Assembly (NCBI RefSeq): GCF_042643355.1
Contig: NZ_JBHRSS010000003.1
Location: 124,001 to 188,000, forward strand
Origin: Salinisphaera aquimarina
GTDB lineage: Bacteria > Pseudomonadota > Gammaproteobacteria > Nevskiales > Salinisphaeraceae
DNA: 64,000 nt
Direction: 5' to 3'
Made by a program: the position numbers and the translations under genes. A model generated the notes under the pieces. It was not told the DNA's origin. It searched no databases and saw nothing but the letters and a program-made list of their open reading frames with translations. The stretch's first letter is position 1, and each line of letters begins with the position of its first letter. This document shows, in pieces, positions 49,357-56,849 of this stretch.

Positions 49357-50766
49357 TCATCGAGAACGACCGGGGGCGGTCAGACCGTGTTTTTTCAGCT
49401 TGCGCACTACGCTGGCCTGACTGACACCCACCCGGTCGGCGATCTCATAGGTGCTGGTGGCACCGGCGAGCGCACGCGCCAGACAGGCGCGCTCGGTCGC
49501 GGCCAGCGCATCGGCCAGACGGACCGGATTGTGGTCAGGCGCGGGCTCGGACAACGACACGCCAGGCCCCTTCGCTATCGGGTCGGCGGGGACAAACCAG
49601 CTGCGTTCGACGAAATTCTCCAGTTCGCGGATATTGCCGGGCCAGTCGTGGCGCATGAGATGCCCCCACAGGCCGTCATCGAGCACGCGCGTCTCGCCGT
49701 GACGGGCGTTGAGCTGCCGCATTTTCTGTTCGACGATCGCAGCGATCTCTTCGCGGCGCTCGCGCAGCGGCGGCACCTCGACCGGCACCACGTTGAGCCG
49801 GTAATACAGGTCGAGCCGGAAATCGCCGGTTTCCACGCGGGTGGCCAGATCCCGATTGGTGGCCACGATCAGGCGGAAATCGAGCTGGCGCGATTCACGC
49901 CCGCCGAGCCGCGTCACGCGGCCGTCCTGGAGCACCTTGAGCAGCTTGGTCTGCACCGTCAGCGGCAGTTCGGCGACCTCGTCGAGCAGCAAGGTGCCGC
50001 CCTGGGCCTGCTCCATCAGGCCTGCGCGGCCACGCGGCGGCGCGCCGCTGAACGCACCCGGCATGGACCCGAACATCTCGGACTCGAACAGCGATTCGGG
50101 GATCGCCCCGCAGTTGATATCCACGAACGGCGCGGCGTGGCGCACGCTCCAGCGATGCACCTGGCGGGCGAGCGCGGTCTTGCCCACGCCCGACTCGCCC
50201 AGCAGCATCACCGTGGCATCCGTGCCCGCGACCTCGCGCAGCAGCGTCATCACCGAGCGCATCGCCGGGCTGTGAGCCGCCAGCGCGGGATCGTCGCCGG
50301 CCTCGTCGGACGTGGCGTCGCTGCGATCGGCCAGATGCCGGGTCAGCAGCGCATATTCCTCGCGCAGATGCCGCAGGTCGGTGGTATCTCGGGAACGGCT
50401 GATCACCCGCACCAGTTTGCCGCCCACGAATACCGGATAGGCCTCTGCCATGACCTGGCGGCCGGTAGGCGTGATCTGCATTACACGTGCCGGAGCCCGG
50501 CTGGCCAGCACCTTGAGCGTGACCGACGGCGACAGCACTCCCCGGGCCTGCAGATCGGCGACCGTGGTCGCGCACAGCGCCTGCGCGCTCAGGCCATAGA
50601 CCGCGCCGCAGCTGGCCGTCGCCCGCAGGATACGGCCATCGCCGTCGGCGATCAGCAGATGCTCGCGGCTGGTCTCGAAAAGCTTGTCGAGCAGCGCGGT
50701 ATCGGCTGCGACCAAGGCGCGCAGCGATTCTCCACTCTGTTCCTGGACGTCGACCAATTCACTCAT
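49357..50766 (-). CDS. PAS-domain sigma-54-dependent transcriptional activator
   Basis: A 469-residue protein with an N-terminal PAS domain (about 25-125), an AAA+ sigma-54 interaction domain (about 165-390) with Walker A GESGVGKT, Walker B GGTLLLDEVAELPL and an arginine finger region, and a C-terminal HTH of the TyrR type (STYEIADRVGVSQASVVRKL). The sigma-54 contact loop GAFTGA is GAFSGA here. It is divergent from an operon with a -24/-12 promoter. Repeats lie between them, making it the probable direct activator of guanidino compound catabolism. The PAS domain may sense the inducer. Confidence 0.92.
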   Translation of the reverse strand: MSELVDVQEQSGESLRALVAADTALLDKLFETSREHLLIADGDGRILRATASCGAVYGLSAQALCATTVADLQARGVLSPSVTLKVLASRAPARVMQITPTGRQVMAEAYPVFVGGKLVRVISRSRDTTDLRHLREEYALLTRHLADRSDATSDEAGDDPALAAHSPAMRSVMTLLREVAGTDATVMLLGESGVGKTALARQVHRWSVRHAAPFVDINCGAIPESLFESEMFGSMPGAFSGAPPRGRAGLMEQAQGGTLLLDEVAELPLTVQTKLLKVLQDGRVTRLGGRESRQLDFRLIVATNRDLATRVETGDFRLDLYYRLNVVPVEVPPLRERREEIAAIVEQKMRQLNARHGETRVLDDGLWGHLMRHDWPGNIRELENFVERSWFVPADPIAKGPGVSLSEPAPDHNPVRLADALAATERACLARALAGATSTYEIADRVGVSQASVVRKLKKHGLTAPGRSR

Positions 50767-50818
50767 GAATCAATAATGCAGGAATGAATCGAATAATGCA
50801 GCCAATCGATTCATGAAT
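50766..50818. promoter_or_regulatory. Candidate upstream activating sequences for the sigma-54 operon
   Basis: A direct repeat, TGAATCAATAATGCAG (50766-50781) and TGAATCGAATAATGCAG (50785-50801), is followed by the perfect palindrome ATTCATGAAT (50809-50818). It starts at the activator's own start codon and lies about 50-100 bp upstream of the -24/-12 promoter, the usual place for enhancer sites. Probably bound by the divergent activator, which may also regulate itself. Confidence 0.6.
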
Positions 50819-50864
50819 GAATTGAATATCGACGCAACCGTTGAAGAATCGGGCCCCGCCCCGA

Positions 50865-50880
50865 TGGCACGCTTTCTGCG
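50865..50880 (+). promoter_or_regulatory. Sigma-54 (-24/-12) promoter
   Basis: TGGCACG-CTTT-CTGCG matches the sigma-54 consensus TGGCAC-N5-TTGC with one mismatch. The invariant GG (50866-50867) and GC (50878-50879) have the required 10-bp separation. Transcription would begin near 50891, 33 bp before the chosen ATG at 50924. This rules out an earlier start for the first gene. Confidence 0.8.
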
Positions 50881-50923
50881 AAGTCCGGCGTATGACGAAC
50901 AGCCACGAACGCCGGGAGCCTCG

Positions 50924-51880
50924 ATGAACGACACGCGCCAACTGAATCAACCCATGGGTGGCAACGAAATGCCGCGCTTCGGCGGCCCGGCCACGATGAT
51001 GCGCCTGCCGACCCAGGACAGCGCGGCCGGGCTGGACGTCGCCTTCATCGGCATCCCCATGGATATCGGCACCTCGAACCGGCCGGGCACCCGTTTTGGC
51101 CCGCGCGCCATCCGCGACGAATCGCGCATGCTGCGCCCGTTCAACATGGCCACCGGTGCGGCGCCTTTCGAAAGCCTGCAGGTCGCCGATATCGGCGACG
51201 TACCGATCAACACCTTCGACCTGAAGAAAAGCGTCGATATCATCGCGCGCTACTACGACGAAGTGCTCACCCACGACGTCACTCCGATCACGCTCGGCGG
51301 CGATCACACCCTGACCCTGCCGATCCTGCGGGCGATGGCCAAAAAACACGGCCCGGTCGGGCTGGTGCACGTCGATGCCCATGCGGATATCAACGAGCAC
51401 ATGTTCGGCGAGGCGATCGCCCACGGCACCCCGTTCCGGCGCGCGGTCGAGGAAGGCCTGCTGGATACCCAGCGCGTGGCCCAGATCGGCCTGCGCGGCA
51501 CCGGTTATTCGCCGGATGAATTCGACTGGGGCCGCGAGCGTGGATTCCGCGTGGTGCCGGCCGAGGAATGCTGGCACAAATCGCTGACCCCGCTGATGGA
51601 AGAGATCCGCGCCAAGGTCGGCGGCGGCCCGGTCTATCTGACCTTCGATATCGACAGCCTGGACCCGGCCTACGCACCCGGCACCGGCACCGTCGAAATC
51701 GGCGGCCTGACCATTCCGCAGGTACTGGAGATCATCCGCGGCCTGCGCGGGCTGGAACTCGTCGGCGCGGACCTGGTCGAGGTCTCGCCGCCCTTCGATG
51801 CCAACAGCCAGACCACGGTCGTGGCCGCCAATCTCGCCTACGAGATGCTGTGCGTGCTGCCCGGGGTCACCTATCGCTGA
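50924..51880 (+). CDS. Agmatinase/guanidinobutyrase-family ureohydrolase
   Basis: A 318-residue ureohydrolase starting at ATG 50924, with GGGAG upstream and downstream of the sigma-54 promoter. Manganese ligands are visible: GGDHTLTLP (His128), HVDAHADI (Asp151, His153, Asp155) and TFDIDSLDPAYAPGTG (Asp242, Asp244). The family hydrolyses agmatine, guanidinobutyrate or guanidinopropionate to urea and an amine. In this operon a 2-ketoarginine-decarboxylase-like gene is present, so 4-guanidinobutyrate (giving 4-aminobutyrate) is the best candidate. Specificity cannot be read with certainty. Confidence 0.88.
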   Translation: MNDTRQLNQPMGGNEMPRFGGPATMMRLPTQDSAAGLDVAFIGIPMDIGTSNRPGTRFGPRAIRDESRMLRPFNMATGAAPFESLQVADIGDVPINTFDLKKSVDIIARYYDEVLTHDVTPITLGGDHTLTLPILRAMAKKHGPVGLVHVDAHADINEHMFGEAIAHGTPFRRAVEEGLLDTQRVAQIGLRGTGYSPDEFDWGRERGFRVVPAEECWHKSLTPLMEEIRAKVGGGPVYLTFDIDSLDPAYAPGTGTVEIGGLTIPQVLEIIRGLRGLELVGADLVEVSPPFDANSQTTVVAANLAYEMLCVLPGVTYR

Positions 51881-51909
51881 TCCGGACCGAGTCGATGATT
51901 CACGAATAC

Positions 51910-52009
51910 CCCGCAGTTTGCTGCGGGCAATTGAGCAATGGGGTTTCCAAAGGGGAGCGGCGCTCGCTCTCCCCTTGGTCCGTGCTCGCGGTTTCATACC
52001 GCAAGCACG
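51910..52009 (+). promoter_or_regulatory. Three tandem hairpins between ureohydrolase and symporter genes
   Basis: The 186-bp gap inside the operon holds CCCGCAG-TTTG-CTGCGGG (51910-51927), a long stem around CCAAAGGGGAGCG with CGCTCTCCCCTTGG (51947-51979) containing one bulge, and GTGCTCGCGGT with ACCGCAAGCAC (51982-52008) with one mismatch. None has a U-run. They may act as mRNA processing/stability elements, lowering expression of the distal genes, or as a controlled terminator. Too large to be chance, but the role is not seen. Confidence 0.55.
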
Positions 52010-52066
52010 CTATACATTTGATCCAAGCAGCGGGCGGCCATTGCGCCGGTCCGGGGGGAAGACATC

Positions 52067-53458
52067 ATGTGGATTGATCTAGTCGTCATCGGCGTTTATG
52101 CGCTGGCCATGCTGGCATTGGGCTGGTGGGGCATGCGCCGCGCGGCCAGCCAGGACGATTATCTGGTCGCCGGGCGACGCCTCGGGCCGGGCCTGTATAT
52201 CGGTACGCTGTCGGCCGTGGTGCTCGGCGGCGCCTCGACCGTGGGCACCGTCAAGCTCGGCTATGTTTACGGGCTGTCGGGCATGTGGCTGTGTGTCGCG
52301 CTCGGTCTCGGTCTGATCGTGCTGAGCCTGGTGCTGGCCAAGCCGCTGGCGCGGCTCAAGCTGTATACCGTCACCCACCTGCTGGCCGATCGCTATTCGC
52401 CGGCCGCCAAGACGGTCAGCTCGGCGGTGATGTTCATCTACGACCTGATGCTGGCCGTGACCTCGACGATCGCCATCGGCACGCTGGTGACCGTGCTGTT
52501 CGGTGTGCCCGCATGGGGCGGCGTGCTGATCGGCGGCCTGATCGTGGTGATCTATTCCACCCTCGGCGGCATGTGGTCGCTGACGCTGACCGACATCATC
52601 CAGTTCATCATCATGACCATCGGCATGGTCGGATTGATGCTGCCGCTGACGGTCAGCTACGCCGGCGGCTGGTCGGCCATGGTCGCCAAGGCCGATCCGG
52701 GTCATTTCTCGCTCACCGGCATCGGCTGGAGCACGATCATCACCTATTTCGTGATCTATTTTCTCGGCATCCTCATCGGCCAGGACATCTGGCAGCGGGT
52801 GTTCACCGCGCGCTCGGTGAACGTGGCCCGTTTCGCGGGCGTCGCCGCCGGGCTCTACTGCATCCTCTACGGCGTGCTGGCCGCCCTGGTGGGCGTTGCC
52901 GCCAGCGTGCTGCTACCGAATCTGGACGATCCCAACAACGCCTTCGCCGCGGTTGCCCAGCTGGCCCTGCCCCACGGCGTGCTCGGCTTGATCGTGGCCG
53001 CCGCGGTCGCCGCGATGATGTCGACCTCCAGCGCGGGCATGCTGGCTGCCTCCACCCTGCTCACCCGCGACCTGATTCCGGGCATCACCGGCGGCGAGCC
53101 GATCGAACGCCTGGCCATCCATCGGTTGTCGACCTGCCTGATCGGCGTGGTGACCGTGCTGCTCGCCCTCGTGGTCGACGACGTCATCGGCGCACTCACC
53201 GTGGCCTACGACATCCTGGTCGGCGGCATGCTGGTGCCGATCATCGGCGCCATGTTCTGGAAACGCGGCTCCAACGCCGGCGCGATCACGGCCATGGTCA
53301 CCGGCACGATCACGGTGTTCATCTTCATCGCCAAGGACGGGCTGCTGGCCAACTCGCCGATCTATGCCGGTCTGCTGGTCAGCCTGGTGGCATTCGTGGC
53401 GGGCAGTTTCCTGCGGCCGCAGCACAGCAGCCCTACGCCGGTGGCCGGCAATGCCTGA
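52067..53458 (+). CDS. Sodium:solute symporter (SSS family)
   Basis: The 463-residue membrane protein has about 13 hydrophobic segments and the SSS signatures SQDDYLVAGRRLGPG (N-terminal), IGTLSAVVLGGASTVGTVKL, TLGGMWSLTLTDIIQFIIM and AAAVAAMMSTSSAGMLAAST (sodium-site region). It imports a solute with sodium; the adjacent enzymes suggest a guanidino acid or arginine-related compound. It starts at ATG 52067 after GGGGGAAGACATC. The TPP enzyme gene begins inside its end (8-bp overlap). Confidence 0.92.
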   Translation: MWIDLVVIGVYALAMLALGWWGMRRAASQDDYLVAGRRLGPGLYIGTLSAVVLGGASTVGTVKLGYVYGLSGMWLCVALGLGLIVLSLVLAKPLARLKLYTVTHLLADRYSPAAKTVSSAVMFIYDLMLAVTSTIAIGTLVTVLFGVPAWGGVLIGGLIVVIYSTLGGMWSLTLTDIIQFIIMTIGMVGLMLPLTVSYAGGWSAMVAKADPGHFSLTGIGWSTIITYFVIYFLGILIGQDIWQRVFTARSVNVARFAGVAAGLYCILYGVLAALVGVAASVLLPNLDDPNNAFAAVAQLALPHGVLGLIVAAAVAAMMSTSSAGMLAASTLLTRDLIPGITGGEPIERLAIHRLSTCLIGVVTVLLALVVDDVIGALTVAYDILVGGMLVPIIGAMFWKRGSNAGAITAMVTGTITVFIFIAKDGLLANSPIYAGLLVSLVAFVAGSFLRPQHSSPTPVAGNA

Positions 53459-55079
53459 AGCGCACGACCGTCCCACCCTCGCCAAGGCGCTGATCGCGGG
53501 GCTCGAGGCACGCGGCATCGACACCGTGTTCGGCATTCCCGGCGTACACACGATCGCGCTGTATGGTGGCCTGGAGAACAGCGGGCTGCGGCATGTCACC
53601 CCGCGCCATGAACAGGGCTCGGGTTTCATGGCCGACGGCTATGCACGCGCCGTCGGCAAGCCGGCGGCCTGCTTCATCATCACCGGCCCGGGCATGACCA
53701 ATATCGCTACGGCCATGGCCCAGGCCCGCGCCGACAGCGTGCCGATGCTGGTGATCGGCAGCGTCCAGAAGACCGCCGAACTCGGGCTGCGCCAGGGCCG
53801 GCTGCACGAGCTGCCCGACCAGCAGGCGACCCTGGCCGGCGTCGCGGCATTCAGCCATCGTCTGCTCGCCGCCGACAATCTGTTCGAAGTGCTGGATCGC
53901 GCCTTCGCGGTATTCGCCGCCGAGCGGCCCGGCCCGGCCTATATCGAGATCCCGCGCGATCTGTTCGACGCGCCGGTGACCGTCGCCGACCGGCCGCCGA
54001 GCCGGCTTTATCGGGCGGCCCCGGACCCTGCTGGCATTCAGGCCGCGGCCGATGCGCTCAACGCCGCCGAACGGCCGCTGCTGCTGCTCGGTGGCGGCGC
54101 CATTGCAGAGCCGGACGCGATCCGCGCACTCGCCGAGCGCCTGGACACGCCCACGCTGACCACCATCAACGCGCGCGGCGTGCTTGGCCGCGGTCATCCG
54201 CTCGATCTCGGTGCCAACGCCAGCTGGCCCGCGGTGCGCCGCCACGCGCATGAGGCCGACGTCATTCTCGCCATTGGCACCGAGCTGGGCGAAACCGACT
54301 ACGACGTCGTCTTCGACGGCGGCTTCGTGCTCGCGGGCACACTCATTCACATCGATCTCGATCCCGCCCAGCTCGCCGGCGCCTACCCGGTCGCCATCGG
54401 GCTGGTCAGCGATGCCGCCAGTGCCGCCCGCGCGCTGACCCCGAAGATCGCGGATCGCCCGCGCGGTGGCGCTGCTCGCGTCGCCGCCCTGTACGCCGAG
54501 ATGAATCTGACTGAACGCGCCGATCTGGCGCCGTTCGTCTCTTTTTTCGACGCTATCGAGCGCGCTGCTCCAAATGCCGTTCTGGTCGGCGACTCCACCG
54601 CGCCGGTATATGCCGGCAACGTGCTGGTCCACTGCGCGCAGCCGCGCCACTGGTTCAACTCGTCGACCGGCTACGGCACCCTCGGCTATGCGCTGCCGGC
54701 CGCAATCGGTGCCAAACGCGCCCGTCCAGATCAACACGTAATCACACTCGTGGGCGACGGCGGGCTGATGTTCACGATCGCCGAACTGGCCACCGCCGTT
54801 GATGAGGACCTACCGATCACCGTCATCGTCTGGCACAACCAGGGCTATGAAGAGATCCGTCGGTCCATGGACGACGCCGAGGTCTCCCGCTGCGGCGTGG
54901 ATATCGCCGCCCCAGACTTTCAGACGCTGGCCGCCGGCTTCGGTATACCCGGCACCCGCGTAGCAGATGCCACGGCGCTGCAACAGGCACTGCGCGACGG
55001 CCCCGGCCTGCAACTGATCGAAGTCGACGCGGGTGCCTGGCCCAAGACCGCGCAACTGTCTAAATTATTTACACATTGA
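53451..55079 (+). CDS. aruI: TPP-dependent 2-oxoacid decarboxylase, 2-ketoarginine decarboxylase (AruI)-like
   Basis: A 542-residue member of the acetolactate synthase/decarboxylase family with start ATG 53451 inside the symporter gene's end. Seen are FGIPGVHTIALYGGLENSGL, HVTPRHEQGSGFMADGYARA (catalytic Glu54), and the TPP motif GDGGLMFTIAELATAVDEDL, later HNQGYEEIR. The N-terminal third closely follows Pseudomonas AruI, which decarboxylates 5-guanidino-2-oxopentanoate to guanidinobutyraldehyde in the arginine transaminase pathway. This is from memory of that sequence. Together with the ureohydrolase this supports arginine degradation through guanidinobutyrate. The transaminase and aldehyde dehydrogenase are not in this window. 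Confidence 0.78.
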   Translation: MPEAHDRPTLAKALIAGLEARGIDTVFGIPGVHTIALYGGLENSGLRHVTPRHEQGSGFMADGYARAVGKPAACFIITGPGMTNIATAMAQARADSVPMLVIGSVQKTAELGLRQGRLHELPDQQATLAGVAAFSHRLLAADNLFEVLDRAFAVFAAERPGPAYIEIPRDLFDAPVTVADRPPSRLYRAAPDPAGIQAAADALNAAERPLLLLGGGAIAEPDAIRALAERLDTPTLTTINARGVLGRGHPLDLGANASWPAVRRHAHEADVILAIGTELGETDYDVVFDGGFVLAGTLIHIDLDPAQLAGAYPVAIGLVSDAASAARALTPKIADRPRGGAARVAALYAEMNLTERADLAPFVSFFDAIERAAPNAVLVGDSTAPVYAGNVLVHCAQPRHWFNSSTGYGTLGYALPAAIGAKRARPDQHVITLVGDGGLMFTIAELATAVDEDLPITVIVWHNQGYEEIRRSMDDAEVSRCGVDIAAPDFQTLAAGFGIPGTRVADATALQQALRDGPGLQLIEVDAGAWPKTAQLSKLFTH

Positions 55080-55189
55080 TTGCCGGATAAGCGGCCGCTC
55101 CAAATTAATACTTGCGCAACAATATATTGTGCGCATGGCATGCGGATTGCGTGACTTGTGTCACAACCAACCGTCATCAGCAATCTGTC

Positions 55190-55795
55190 ATGAAAACAAT
55201 AAAATCGCGGATCCTGTTTGCCGTTTACGTAGTTCTCGCCCTGAGCCTCGTGGCCACATCGGCCCAGTCGGCGGTGATCGCCGGCGCGCCCAACGTCGAC
55301 TTCAGCGGCGGCTCCTACACCCTGAGCCTGTTCGATGGCGACGCCACCTATACCTTCAGCGACAACGGTGCCACCGGCCTGTTTGACGACCCGGTCGATG
55401 TAGCCACCGGAGGCGTGGCCTTGATTGCATCCTCACCCGCAATATTCGGTGGCACCCCGACCTCGTATTTCAGCGATCCCAGTCGCGCACCCACGATCGG
55501 CAACGGCACGCTGTTGGGCGATTACAAAAGCTTCGACACGCCGACGACCATCGCCAACTCCGGAGTCAATAGATATCTGGGTCTGGCCTTCGCTTTCCCG
55601 GACGGCACCCGCTACGGCTACGCGCGGATCTCCGGCACGTTCCTGAGCAGTTTCGGCTACGAGACCGTGGCCGGCCGCAGTATTGTGGCCGGTGCGCCGG
55701 CGACCTCGGTGCCCGAGCCGAGCGCGATGGCGGTGATGGCCTTCGGCTTGCTGTTGCTGGGCTTCGGCGTCACCCGGCGGAATCGTCGCTGCTGA
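55190..55795 (+). CDS. PEP-CTERM sorting-domain protein
   Basis: A 201-residue secreted protein. ATG 55190 begins a signal peptide (IKSRILFAVYVVLALSLVAT, cleavage near Ala30). The mature part is Gly/Ser/Thr-rich beta-type sequence (PNVDFSGGSYTLSLFDGDAT). The C-terminus is a PEP-CTERM tripartite signal: SVPEPSAMAVMAFGLLLLGF followed by RRNRR. Such proteins are sorted by exosortase, often with extracellular polysaccharide. No exosortase is in this window. The gene stands alone. Confidence 0.9.
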   Translation: MKTIKSRILFAVYVVLALSLVATSAQSAVIAGAPNVDFSGGSYTLSLFDGDATYTFSDNGATGLFDDPVDVATGGVALIASSPAIFGGTPTSYFSDPSRAPTIGNGTLLGDYKSFDTPTTIANSGVNRYLGLAFAFPDGTRYGYARISGTFLSSFGYETVAGRSIVAGAPATSVPEPSAMAVMAFGLLLLGFGVTRRNRRC

Positions 55796-55835
55796 ATCGC
55801 GGTAACGCGCTGCGGACATCACGCCGCGCATCGAT

Positions 55836-56591
55836 TCAGGTATCGCGCCGGCGGGTGTTCACGACCAGGAAGATGATGCCGGCCACGACCGCCATCAGAA
55901 ACCACTGCGAGGCATAGGCGTAGTGGCCGAACGGCGACAGGCCGACGAGGTCTTCGTCCCAGTCGCGCACGAAGCCGTTCGGATCCTTCTCGTCGAGCAG
56001 CAGCAGGCCGTTGACCACCGGCGCCGCGTATTGGCAGCGCACGGTCGCGGCATCCGGATAGTTGAGTGCTCGCGGCCACGGGCCCTCCTTGCAGCGGCCG
56101 TCGCTGCCGAAGCTCAGGCCCGGCTGCGGAAAGCTGCGCCAGAAGCCGAGCACCCGTACCGGCCCGGTCGGCGCCGTCGGGTCGGGTTTTACCGCGTTCG
56201 GCGATGAATCCTTGGCTATCCAGCCGCGATCGACCATCACCCGCTCGCCGCTTTTGAGAACCACCGGTGTCCAGACGCGATAGCCAATATCCTGGCCGTT
56301 GACCTGATCGTTGAGCAGAATCTGGTGGGCGCCGTCGAAACGACCTTCGACGAAGTAATGGCGCCCGTAGGTCAGCCCCGGCGCGCGGGCGTTGCCGGCC
56401 GAGGCGACAGTACCCGGATGCATGTCGGTCGGACCGGCCTCGCGCGCGGTTTTCGCCACGGCAACCAGCCCCTCTTTCATGTGCGCGCGCTGAATCTGCC
56501 ACACACCCAGCGCGCACAGAATCGCCGCGGCGAGCATAAACAGAAGGCCGCCCCACCACGGGGGCGCAAATCGATATCGGCCAATATTCAT
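55836..56591 (-). CDS. SURF1-family protein (cytochrome oxidase assembly)
   Basis: A 251-residue protein, start ATG 56591 (upstream frame not coding), with an N-terminal membrane helix (WWGGLLFMLAAAILCALGVW, about 10-30) and a C-terminal helix (WFLMAVVAGIIFLVVNTRRR). Between them are SURF1 blocks: ALGVWQIQRAHMKEGLVA, GRHYFVEGRFDGAHQILLND, WTPVVLKSGERVMVDRGWIA, and a C-terminal NGFVRDWDEDLVGLSPFGHY AYASQW pattern (split here). SURF1 aids insertion of haem a into cytochrome c oxidase. No cox genes are adjacent. Confidence 0.9.
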   Translation of the reverse strand: MNIGRYRFAPPWWGGLLFMLAAAILCALGVWQIQRAHMKEGLVAVAKTAREAGPTDMHPGTVASAGNARAPGLTYGRHYFVEGRFDGAHQILLNDQVNGQDIGYRVWTPVVLKSGERVMVDRGWIAKDSSPNAVKPDPTAPTGPVRVLGFWRSFPQPGLSFGSDGRCKEGPWPRALNYPDAATVRCQYAAPVVNGLLLLDEKDPNGFVRDWDEDLVGLSPFGHYAYASQWFLMAVVAGIIFLVVNTRRRDT

Positions 56592-56849
56592 GACATGCCG
56601 CTCATGCGTCGCAATACGAAGAGGCGCTATTCTAGATGCCAACCGAGACTGCGGCGGCGCACCGCTCCTGGCTCGACCGGATGTCGCGCCGCACCGGCGT
56701 GGTGCAGGGCATATCCAGATTCTGCTGTTCCGGCCGATAACGCCCATCTGATCGGAGCGGCTGCGAGGCTTGAGTGTGCCTGTAAAAGCATATGAAACGC
56801 AGCCGACGACGATGAGACCGCTGCAAATCCTTCATCGAATGTGCTGCTG

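Noticed and set aside
50813..50923. A 37-residue N-terminal extension of the ureohydrolase
   Set aside because: The sigma-54 promoter lies inside it and a clear ribosome binding site precedes ATG 50924.
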